The translations under genes were made by a program, and so were the position numbers. Source: Gammaproteobacteria bacterium (GTDB taxonomy: Bacteria; Pseudomonadota; Gammaproteobacteria; Pseudomonadales; Pseudomonadaceae). From it: a stretch of 5,883 nucleotides of DNA. Below, piece after piece: positions 1 to 5,883 of the stretch (positions are counted from its first letter, which is position 1; each line of letters starts with the position of its first letter). The notes under the pieces were generated by a model. That model did no database searches, had not been told where the DNA came from, and was given only the letters and a program-made list of their open reading frames with translations. The stretch spans positions 1 to 5,883 of the forward strand of contig JAAZJF010000200.1 in the NCBI GenBank assembly GCA_012800475.1, written 5' to 3'.

Positions 1-85
1 AAAAAGACGCTAATCTGATCATAACGGTCACAGGCGTGTTACTCATCGAGCAAAATGTGCGTCTTAGTAGGGATTGACCGTGAAT
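1..85. other. Left-edge stretch, no assignable gene
   Basis: I cannot assign this stretch. On the + strand an open frame runs from position 3 to a TGA at 75-77 (24 sense codons) and could be the tail of an upstream gene. On the minus strand an ATG at 46-44 opens a frame of 15 codons that continues past the edge and could be the start of a divergent gene, but it has no good ribosome binding site. Neither short peptide is recognisable, and at most one is likely to be real. AAGACGC at 4-10 and GCGTCTT at 59-65 form a 7-base inverted repeat with a 48-base loop. Read on the minus strand, the second arm ends in five T residues (5-1), but the loop is too long for a normal intrinsic terminator. Confidence 0.3.
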
Positions 86-91
86 TATAAT
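86..91 (+). promoter_or_regulatory. Putative -10 box (TATAAT) upstream of nhaP2
   Basis: A perfect sigma-70 type TATAAT hexamer lies 84 bases before the chosen nhaP2 start, in an AT-rich stretch. The best -35 candidate at suitable spacing is weak: TTAGTA at 64-69, 16 bases upstream, matches three of six consensus bases. A better -35-like TTGACC at 74-79 is only 6 bases from this box. It would need a -10 further down, where TTAAAT at 100-105 gives an over-long spacer of 20. The element lies inside the palindrome ATTATAAT (84-91), so the minus strand also reads TATAAT. Promoter function is inferred from the match and position alone. Confidence 0.4.
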
Positions 92-161
92 GAAAGATTT
101 TAAATTAACAGTGTTCTAAAAGTTAGAATTAAAAATCATGTGGTATCGTGTTGTTTTGACA

Positions 162-167
162 AAGGAG
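162..167 (+). promoter_or_regulatory. Strong ribosome binding site that fixes the nhaP2 start
   Basis: AAGGAG at 162-167 is a near-perfect Shine-Dalgarno sequence. It sits 8 bases before the GTG at 176, which is the usual spacing. It decides between the GTG at 176 and an in-frame GTG at 140, because the upstream codon has no purine-rich site at a suitable distance. The ATG at 168-170 directly after the site is out of frame and soon meets a stop. Confidence 0.85.
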
Positions 168-175
168 ATGGGCTT

Positions 176-1918
176 GTGGATTCTGTAGCAACCAATAGTA
201 TATTTTTTGTTGGTGGGTTGTTAGTTGCTATTAGCATTCTGGTCAGCTCCGTTTCCTCGCGTGTCGGCATCCCTATTTTAGTTATTTTTATGGGCGTGGG
301 CATGATGGCCGGCACCGATGGTGTTGGCGGTATCGTTTTTAACGACTACTCCTTGACCTATCTGGTCAGTAACCTCGCCTTAGCCGTTATTTTGCTTGAT
401 GGTGGGATGCGCACGCGCGTGGCAACTTTCCGTGTTGCACTTTGGCCTGCACTGTCGCTCGCCACCTTTGGCGTCATAGTAACTGCCGGCCTCACCGGTT
501 TAGCGGCTGCATGGTTATTTAACTTAACCTTGCTCGAAGGCTTACTGATTGGCTCGATTGTTGGCTCCACCGATGCCGCTGCCGTATTTAATCTGCTCAA
601 TGGCAAGTCGCTGAACGAGCGTGTGGGCTCGACCTTGGAAATTGAGTCGGGCAGTAATGACCCGATGGCGATGTTTTTGACTGTGACCTTAATTGCCATG
701 CTGGTCGCAGGTGAAACCAATTTCAGTATGGATTTCTTTACCAGCTTAGCGCGCCAGTTTGGCCTTGGCACCGTGCTGGGGTTAGGTGGCGGTTGGTTAC
801 TTTTGCAGATTATCAATCGCATTACCGTCGCTGATGGCTTGTATCCGCTGCTGGCTGTGAGCGGCAGTATTATGATTTATGCCTTCTCAGGTGAAGTGGG
901 TGGCAGCGGCATTTTAGCGGTGTATGTGTGCGGAATGGTGCTGGGTAATCGCCCGATTCGTAACCGTCACGGCATTTTACATATGTTTGATGGGCTGGCT
1001 TGGCTCAGTCAAATCGGTATGTTCTTGGTGTTGGGTTTACTGCTGACACCCCATGAGCTATTGCCCATTGCTGTGCCGGCGTTATTGCTGTCGTTGTGGA
1101 TGATTTTATTTGCGCGCCCGCTCTCAGTGTTTTTAGGTTTATTGCCATTTCGCGGCTTTAATGTGCGTGAACGCGTCTTTATCTCTTGGATTGGTTTGCG
1201 CGGTGCAGTGCCGGTTATTTTGGCGGTATTCCCCTTAGTTGCCGGCTTGCCCAATGCCCAACTGTTTTTTAACGTGGCCTTCTTTATTGTGTTGGTGTCG
1301 TTATTGTTGCAGGGCTCAACGTTATCTTGGGCGGCGCGCAAGGCTAAAGTCGATCTGCCACCTGCTCCAGCGCCCATTTCACGGGTCGGTTTAGAGATTC
1401 ATCCCACCAGTCAGTGGGAGTTATTTGTCTACAGCTTAGGCAGTCAAAAATGGTGCATTGATGCGCAGTTACGCGAATTAAAAATGCCCGCTGGAACGCG
1501 CATTGCCGCCTTATTTCGTCAAAATCAATTGCTGCATCCCAGTGGTAGTACGCGCTTAAAAGCGGATGATATTTTATGCGTGATCGGCCACGAAGATAAC
1601 TTACCTGCGTTGGGTCGTTTGTTTAGCAAAGCGCCGCAGCGTGGTTTAGATATGCGCTTCTTTGGTGACTTTGTTCTTGAAGGTGATGCGCAATTGGGTG
1701 CGGTGGCGGATGTGTATGGTTTGCAGTTGGGAGAGCTGAGCCCCACGCTGAGTTTGGCTGAGTTTATTACGCAAGCCGTAGGTGGTGAAGCCGTACTGGG
1801 TGACCATATAGAGTGGCAAGGTTTAACTTGGGCTGTGGCAGTGATGGACGGTAATAAAGTGAGTAAAGTTGGGGTGCGTTTCCCTGAAGGTAAGCGTCTT
1901 GAGCTGCCTATATTTTAA
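176..1918 (+). CDS. nhaP2: K+/H+ antiporter NhaP2 (CvrA), CPA1 family
   Basis: This inner-membrane antiporter of the CPA1 family is known in relatives to exchange K+ (and in some species Na+) for H+, and to help control cell volume and cytoplasmic K+. The 580-residue product resembles E. coli CvrA/NhaP2, as I remember it, over its whole length. Residues 1 to about 395 form roughly a dozen hydrophobic segments. They contain the family motif STDAAAV (Thr132, Asp133) and the ESGSNDP motif (Glu157, Asn161, Asp162), the acidic residues thought to bind the cation. A cytoplasmic RCK_C (TrkA-C) domain spans about 401-490, and a CorC_HlyC-like domain about 493-578. Both are typical of this subfamily and probably regulatory. 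The GTG start at 176 is chosen because of the AAGGAG site 8 bases upstream and because it aligns residue for residue with the E. coli N terminus; the in-frame GTG at 140 would add 12 unmatched residues. It is followed by mscK after 73 bases on the same strand. Substrate preference (K+ or Na+) cannot be read from the sequence. Confidence 0.95.
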   Translation: MDSVATNSIFFVGGLLVAISILVSSVSSRVGIPILVIFMGVGMMAGTDGVGGIVFNDYSLTYLVSNLALAVILLDGGMRTRVATFRVALWPALSLATFGVIVTAGLTGLAAAWLFNLTLLEGLLIGSIVGSTDAAAVFNLLNGKSLNERVGSTLEIESGSNDPMAMFLTVTLIAMLVAGETNFSMDFFTSLARQFGLGTVLGLGGGWLLLQIINRITVADGLYPLLAVSGSIMIYAFSGEVGGSGILAVYVCGMVLGNRPIRNRHGILHMFDGLAWLSQIGMFLVLGLLLTPHELLPIAVPALLLSLWMILFARPLSVFLGLLPFRGFNVRERVFISWIGLRGAVPVILAVFPLVAGLPNAQLFFNVAFFIVLVSLLLQGSTLSWAARKAKVDLPPAPAPISRVGLEIHPTSQWELFVYSLGSQKWCIDAQLRELKMPAGTRIAALFRQNQLLHPSGSTRLKADDILCVIGHEDNLPALGRLFSKAPQRGLDMRFFGDFVLEGDAQLGAVADVYGLQLGELSPTLSLAEFITQAVGGEAVLGDHIEWQGLTWAVAVMDGNKVSKVGVRFPEGKRLELPIF

Positions 1919-1991
1919 ACGCAGCGCCAGGGTGTCGATCAAGTCAGTGGTATCCATAAGGTAGTGTCACGCATAGGAAGATTGTAGGCAT
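1919..1991 (+). other. Short nhaP2-mscK spacer without a terminator
   Basis: These 73 bases contain no GC-rich stem followed by a T run, and no convincing sigma-70 promoter. This is compatible with read-through transcription from nhaP2 into mscK. The only signal I see is the purine-rich AGGAAG before the mscK start. The pentamer GTGTC occurs twice in the spacer, but it is too short to mean anything. Confidence 0.5.
1975..1980 (+). promoter_or_regulatory. Probable ribosome binding site of mscK
   Basis: AGGAAG lies 11 bases before the ATG at 1992. Both the match and the spacing are moderate, so initiation is probably less efficient than for nhaP2. A TAGG at 1985-1988 is too close to the ATG to serve. 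The start itself is supported by the signal peptide that begins at this ATG. Confidence 0.55.
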
Positions 1992-4900
1992 ATGAAATAT
2001 AGACTGTTATTGCTATTGATCGTTTGCCTTGTCGGCTTACCCGTGAGCGACAGCTATGCTGCTTTAACAGCACTGGATATGCGTCAATCCTTGACCGATT
2101 TACCTTCGCGCAAACTCCCTGAAGCAGAACAACAAGCCGCGCAACAAGCTCTAGAGCAAACCTTGGCATGGCTCGATAATGCTGAGCGCACTGAGCAAGC
2201 GCAACGTGAACTGCAAGAGCAATTGGCTGGCGCACCCAAACAGATCGCTGAGCAACAAGTGACCTTACAGCGCTTATTAGCCGCGCGCCCCGATGACCCC
2301 AGTAAGCGCTTAGCGCAGGCCTCAGTCAGTGAGCTTGAGCATTTGCTTTCCGAGCGTAATCAACAGTTGCGCGCGTTGCAAAAAGAGCTCGGTGATGCCA
2401 ATGCGTTGATTATTACTGCACAGACGCGACCTGAGCGGGCGCAAGCGGATATCAGCAATAATCAAACGCGTATCCAAGAAATTAATGCACTATTAAAGAC
2501 CGCCAAAGAAGGCAGTAAAGCCTTTACCAGTGAGCGCATTGATGCCTTTAAAGCTGAATTATTGGCACTGGAACATAAAAATAATTTACGCCGTGCCGAG
2601 CTCACAGGTAATAGCGTGCTGCAAGAGCTGGGTAGCAGCAGCAGTGATCTTTTAAAGTATCAAATTCGTCTACAAGAGCAGGATGTTCTGGCGCTGCAGT
2701 CGTTGCTCAATCAAAAACGCCAAGCCGATTCAGAAGAAACCGTCGCGCAACTTTCTCTAGAAGTGAGTAAAGCCGGTACCGACAGCTTGCTGTTACGTGA
2801 AAGCAGCTTGAACTTAAAATTATCAGACTACTTATTGACCGTAACTGAGCGCCGTAATCAGCTGACTGAAAGTAACTTAGTGGTACGTCAGCAACTCGAT
2901 AGCGTGCAGCAAACGGAGCAAGCGCTTGAGGAGCAAATCAGCGTATTGCAGGGCAGCTTATTGCTGGCCAAAATTCTCTATCAACAAAAACAAGCCCTGC
3001 CTCAGGTGAATTTTGATCGTACTTTAGCCGATCAGATTGCCGATACACGCTTGTATCAGTTTGAATTGCGTCAGCTGCGCGACACCGTCAGCCGTCCGGA
3101 TGAATATGTGCAGACTGCTCTCAAAGATATGCCGCTGGGCGATGAGCGCACGGCATTAAGTGCCAGTTTGCTGGAGCTAGTGCGTTCGCGCTCGGAGTTA
3201 TTGGATCGAGTCAATCGCGAGCTCAATGCTTTTTTAAGCGAATCCATCACCTTGCAGCTCAATCAAAAGCAACTGCAAAGCATGACGGACTCACTGCGCT
3301 TGACCTTAGATGAGCAGATGTTTTGGATTCCCAGTAATAAACCTCTGGATCTGGACTGGTTTAAAGCAGCGCCCGAACGTTTGCAGTATCAGTTGACCAC
3401 GGTGTTATGGAAAAGTGATGTGAACTCGGTCTGGCAGAGCTTAGTGACCCGTGCGGGATGGTTTATCCCTTTATTGCTGGTCATGCTGTTAGCCATGTGG
3501 CAACGCCCACGTATTGTGCAGGCTCTGCGCAGTTTGCATGCGGATATCGGTCATTTTCGTAATGACAGTCAATGGCATACACCGCGGGCGATTGTGCTCA
3601 ATATCTTGTTAGCATTGCCGGGTGCTTTGGTCTTAGCCAGTTTAGGTGTGCTGATTCAACTGGATGGTCAAGGTCATAACTTTGAGGTGGGCCAGGCATT
3701 TTTAAATATGGCGCAAGTGTGGTTGGTGTTTTACTGCGCGTATCGCATTTTAGCGCCCAATGGCATGGCCATCATGCACTTTCGTTGGCCACGCGCTCAA
3801 GTGACTTTCTTGCAGCCACGCATCCGTGCTTTAGGTCTGACAACTCTGGTGCTGACTGCCGTAGTCACGGTCGCACAAGCGCAACCGGCAGTGTTGAGCG
3901 ATGATGTGATTGGCATTGCGCTCTTGATGACCTGTTTATTGTTGTTGTCGTGGATTATGGGGCGCTTGGTTTTTCATCGTTATAGCAGTGAGAGTACCTC
4001 GTTTTTCCGGCGCTTAATTGGTTTTATAGTGGTGGTGCAGCCCCTGTTATTCACTGTGGCGTTAGCCTCGGGCTACTACTATACGGCGCTGAAATTAAGT
4101 GGGCGCTTGCTCGATACGATATCGCTGGTACTGATTTGGATTTTGCTGGAAGCCGTCTTGGTGCGTGGCTTGGCCTTGGCTGCACGTCGCTTGGCGTGGC
4201 AACGTGCGCAAGATGCTAAGCAAAATCAACCCAAAGAAGGCATGGAAGGTGATGTAGCCACCGACGATATGCTGTTAGATATTTCACAGATCAATGAACA
4301 GTCATTACGTCTGGCGCGCTTGATGTTGATGGGCATGTTTTTTATCAGTTTGTATTGGGTGTGGTCGGATTTATTATCGCTGTTCACTTATTTAGACAAC
4401 ATTAACCTGTACGAATATGTCAGTAGCACTGGCGCTGAAGTGCCGATCAGTCTGCGCGATGTCTTGGATGCTGGGGTGATTGTTTTAGTGACAATTGCCT
4501 TGACGCGTAACTTGCCGGGTTTGCTTGAAGTGTTGTTGTTGTCGCGCCTCAAGTTGGCGCAAGGCAGCGCGTATGCGACCACCACGTTGTTGTCTTATGC
4601 CATTTCGGCAACGGGTTTTGTCATAACTTTATCGGTATTGGGTGTCAGCTGGGACAAGCTGCAGTGGCTGGTTGCGGCGTTGTCGGTGGGCTTGGGTTTT
4701 GGTTTGCAAGAGATTTTTGCCAACTTTGTGTCAGGTTTAATCATCTTGTTTGAGCGACCTGTACGCATTGGTGATGTGGTGACCATTGGTAATCTATCGG
4801 GTACGGTCAGTCGGATTCGTATTCGCGCCACGACCATTACTGATTTTGACCGTAAAGAAATTATCGTGCCCAATAAAGTGTTTGTCACAGATCAATTGGT

Positions 4901-5288
4901 CAACTGGTCGCTCACTGATACGGTCACGCGGGTGATTGTGCGTATTGGTGTAGCCTACGATACTGAAATGGAGGTGGCACGTGAGTTAATGATGCAAACC
5001 ATGCGCGATAATCCACGTGTAATACGTGATCCTGAGCCTGTGGTCTTGTTTTTAGGGATCAGTGCCAATACCTTTGACCATGAATTGCGTTTTTATGTAC
5101 GTGAGCTGGGCGATCGTAACCCTTCCACGGATGAAGTTTTGCGCAGCTTGGTGGTTGTGTTTCGCGAAAATAATATTGATATGGCCTTTAATCAGTTGGA
5201 TGTATATATCAAAAATGCTCAAGGCCAAGAGCAGCAAGTCCACAGCCAAAGCAATCCACTTCCTGATAATCAAGCCCCGGGTGTTTAA
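1992..5288 (+). CDS. mscK: K+-dependent mechanosensitive channel MscK (KefA)
   Basis: This is a large MscS-superfamily channel of the inner membrane that opens under membrane tension to release solutes. In E. coli, MscK gating also needs external K+ or a similar cation. The product has 1098 residues, close to the E. coli length of about 1120. Residues 1-23 look like a signal peptide: Lys3 and Arg4, a Leu-rich core, then Ser-Tyr-Ala before Ala24. Residues about 35-460 are Gln/Leu/Glu-rich and predicted helical and coiled-coil, matching the periplasmic MscS_porin-type region. About eleven hydrophobic segments follow between roughly 490 and 920. The last is the pore helix, with the motif SVGLGFGLQEIF at 898-909. 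By alignment with MscS, Val899 and Phe903 fall at its pore-lining Leu105 and Leu109. Gly900 appears to match E. coli Gly922, the site of a known gain-of-function change. The FERPVRIGD motif (920-928) opens the cytoplasmic MscS beta domain, and an alpha-beta domain runs to about 1073. A short Gln- and Pro-rich tail ends the protein. It lies between nhaP2 and selO, probably co-transcribed. Confidence 0.95.
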   Translation: MKYRLLLLLIVCLVGLPVSDSYAALTALDMRQSLTDLPSRKLPEAEQQAAQQALEQTLAWLDNAERTEQAQRELQEQLAGAPKQIAEQQVTLQRLLAARPDDPSKRLAQASVSELEHLLSERNQQLRALQKELGDANALIITAQTRPERAQADISNNQTRIQEINALLKTAKEGSKAFTSERIDAFKAELLALEHKNNLRRAELTGNSVLQELGSSSSDLLKYQIRLQEQDVLALQSLLNQKRQADSEETVAQLSLEVSKAGTDSLLLRESSLNLKLSDYLLTVTERRNQLTESNLVVRQQLDSVQQTEQALEEQISVLQGSLLLAKILYQQKQALPQVNFDRTLADQIADTRLYQFELRQLRDTVSRPDEYVQTALKDMPLGDERTALSASLLELVRSRSELLDRVNRELNAFLSESITLQLNQKQLQSMTDSLRLTLDEQMFWIPSNKPLDLDWFKAAPERLQYQLTTVLWKSDVNSVWQSLVTRAGWFIPLLLVMLLAMWQRPRIVQALRSLHADIGHFRNDSQWHTPRAIVLNILLALPGALVLASLGVLIQLDGQGHNFEVGQAFLNMAQVWLVFYCAYRILAPNGMAIMHFRWPRAQVTFLQPRIRALGLTTLVLTAVVTVAQAQPAVLSDDVIGIALLMTCLLLLSWIMGRLVFHRYSSESTSFFRRLIGFIVVVQPLLFTVALASGYYYTALKLSGRLLDTISLVLIWILLEAVLVRGLALAARRLAWQRAQDAKQNQPKEGMEGDVATDDMLLDISQINEQSLRLARLMLMGMFFISLYWVWSDLLSLFTYLDNINLYEYVSSTGAEVPISLRDVLDAGVIVLVTIALTRNLPGLLEVLLLSRLKLAQGSAYATTTLLSYAISATGFVITLSVLGVSWDKLQWLVAALSVGLGFGLQEIFANFVSGLIILFERPVRIGDVVTIGNLSGTVSRIRIRATTITDFDRKEIIVPNKVFVTDQLVNWSLTDTVTRVIVRIGVAYDTEMEVARELMMQTMRDNPRVIRDPEPVVLFLGISANTFDHELRFYVRELGDRNPSTDEVLRSLVVVFRENNIDMAFNQLDVYIKNAQGQEQQVHSQSNPLPDNQAPGV

Positions 5289-5336
5289 GCATTGCTCTGG
5301 GCTGGAGTACTGACACGATGAAAAGCCTAAACACCC
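5279..5336 (+). repeat. Inverted repeat bracketing the selO translation start
   Basis: GGGTGTTTA at 5279-5287 is the exact reverse complement of TAAACACCC at 5328-5336. One A/C mismatch (5288/5327) is followed by two more pairs (5289-5326 and 5290-5325). In the mRNA this would form a stem of 9 plus 2 base pairs around a 34-base loop. The left arm and its mismatch cover the mscK stop codon (5286-5288). The right arm lies in the first codons of selO. The loop holds the selO ribosome binding site and ATG. The repeat is seen directly. A role in translational coupling is inference, and an exact 9-base inverted repeat at this range could arise about once by chance in a window this size. Confidence 0.5.
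5304..5307 (+). promoter_or_regulatory. Ribosome binding site of selO
   Basis: GGAG lies 10 bases before the ATG at 5318, in the 29-base gap after the mscK stop. The gap holds no terminator and is too short for a full promoter of its own, although one could lie inside the mscK coding region. Part of the site (5305-5307) can pair with CTC at 5295-5297. Confidence 0.75.
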
Positions 5337-5883
5337 TTGAGTTTGATCCGCGTTTTGCTCGCTTAGGCGAGGTGTTTTCCGTGCACATTGAGCCCAGCCC
5401 AGTAGAGCAGGCGCGCATGGTGATTTGCAGTCAGGATGCTTTAGCGCTGCTGGATTTACCTGCTAGCACCGCCGATGATCCACAACTGTTGCAGTTGGCC
5501 AGCGGCGGCTGGCGTTGGCCGCACACCGTGCCGCGCGCGATGGTGTATTCAGGGCATCAGTTTGGTGGTTACACGCCGCGCTTAGGTGATGGGCGTGGGC
5601 TTTTATTGGGCGAGGTTGTAAACTCGAAAGGTGAGCACTGGGATATCCACCTAAAAGGTGCCGGTTTAACGCCATTTTCACGCACCGGTGATGGTCGTGC
5701 AGTCTTGCGCAGTAGCATCCGCGAGTTTTTGGCCAGTGAGTATTTACACACTTTAGGTATCCCCACCTCGCGCGCACTATGCGTCACGGATTCGACCACC
5801 ATGGTCTGGCGTGAGCATCGTGAGACGGCAGCGATGCTGATCCGTTTAGCCCCCAGTCATATCCGTTTTGGCCACTTTGAGTA
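5318..5883 (+). CDS. selO: Protein adenylyltransferase SelO (YdiU), 5' part
   Basis: SelO is a pseudokinase-fold enzyme that transfers AMP from ATP to Ser, Thr or Tyr hydroxyls of target proteins (AMPylation). In E. coli it is linked to redox control and glutathionylation. The window holds 188 complete codons plus two bases of a family whose members are near 480-490 residues, so about 60 percent of the gene lies beyond the right edge. The family hallmarks are present: YSGHQFGGY (77-85), GDGRGLLLGEV (90-100), HLKGAG (111-116), GDGRAVLRSSIREF (124-137), GIPTSRAL (147-154) and RLAPSHIRFGHFE (176-188). Arg93, Lys113, Glu136, Arg176 and Arg183 fall at the numbers I recall for the nucleotide-binding residues of P. 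syringae SelO, which supports both the start and an active N-terminal lobe. The catalytic and metal-binding Asp residues (about 252 and 262) lie outside the window. The gene follows mscK by 29 bases, which suggests co-transcription. The reading frame is intact up to the edge. Confidence 0.95.
   Translation, partial: MKSLNTLEFDPRFARLGEVFSVHIEPSPVEQARMVICSQDALALLDLPASTADDPQLLQLASGGWRWPHTVPRAMVYSGHQFGGYTPRLGDGRGLLLGEVVNSKGEHWDIHLKGAGLTPFSRTGDGRAVLRSSIREFLASEYLHTLGIPTSRALCVTDSTTMVWREHRETAAMLIRLAPSHIRFGHFE

Noticed and set aside
26..43. Small hairpin GTCACA-GGCG-TGTTAC
   Set aside because: There are five pairs with an internal mismatch and no T run or conserved context. It is within chance expectation.
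4..65. AAGACGC/GCGTCTT inverted repeat near the left edge, as a minus-strand terminator
   Set aside because: The stem is 7 bases and the loop 48 bases, which is unlike an intrinsic terminator. The T run meets the window edge, so its length cannot be judged.
358..822. 154-codon minus-strand open frame inside nhaP2
   Set aside because: It lies wholly antisense to the well-conserved antiporter core. Its Lys-, Ser- and Pro-rich composition is typical of an antisense shadow.
1939..2235. 98-codon minus-strand open frame across the nhaP2-mscK gap and the start of mscK
   Set aside because: Most of it lies opposite the mscK signal peptide and coiled-coil region. It resembles no family I know and has no supporting ribosome binding site, so it is a shadow of mscK.
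5062..5313. 83-codon + strand frame overlapping the end of mscK and the gap before selO
   Set aside because: It is out of frame with the conserved MscK C-terminal domain for most of its length, and the product is unrecognisable. The GGAG near its end serves selO.
1..5883. CRISPR arrays, insertion sequences, tRNA or rRNA genes, attachment sites and defence or toxin-antitoxin genes
   Set aside because: I saw no regularly spaced repeats, transposase or integrase motifs, terminal inverted repeats or tRNA-like folds. The three genes account for nearly all of the window.

Overview
The window looks like ordinary chromosomal sequence from a gammaproteobacterium. It carries three genes on the + strand in the order nhaP2/cvrA (complete), mscK (complete) and selO (5' part only, cut by the right edge). 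All three proteins are easily recognised and resemble their Escherichia coli counterparts as I remember them. The order antiporter, MscK-type channel, SelO is one I recall from Pseudomonas (the PA5021 to PA5023 stretch of P. aeruginosa). The base composition looks close to half GC, with many TTA and TTG leucine codons. This fits a low-GC member of the Pseudomonadaceae better than a classical GC-rich Pseudomonas. That placement is inference from memory, not a search result.

Layout: positions 1-175 hold an upstream non-coding or gene-edge stretch with a perfect TATAAT box and a strong ribosome binding site. Positions 176-1918 encode a CPA1-family K+/H+ antiporter with cytoplasmic RCK_C and CorC_HlyC-like domains, beginning at a GTG codon. 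A 73-base gap with no visible terminator leads to 1992-5288. That gene encodes a 1098-residue K+-dependent mechanosensitive channel of the MscK (KefA) type, with a signal peptide, a long periplasmic coiled-coil region, about eleven membrane segments and a C-terminal MscS core. After a 29-base gap, selO begins at 5318 and runs off the end. It encodes a pseudokinase-fold protein adenylyltransferase, and 188 codons are present.

The shared strand, short gaps and lack of terminators suggest one transcription unit. Two of the products move K+ out of the cell: an antiporter exchanging K+ for H+, and a channel that releases solutes under membrane tension and is gated by external K+. They form a coherent K+ and cell-volume control pair. 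SelO, a redox-linked AMPylase, has no obvious connection to them.

I found no mobile element, CRISPR array, RNA gene or unknown protein, and nothing that looks like an undescribed system. The most interesting local signal is an inverted repeat that brackets the selO start region, with its left arm overlapping the mscK stop codon. It could couple selO translation to mscK.
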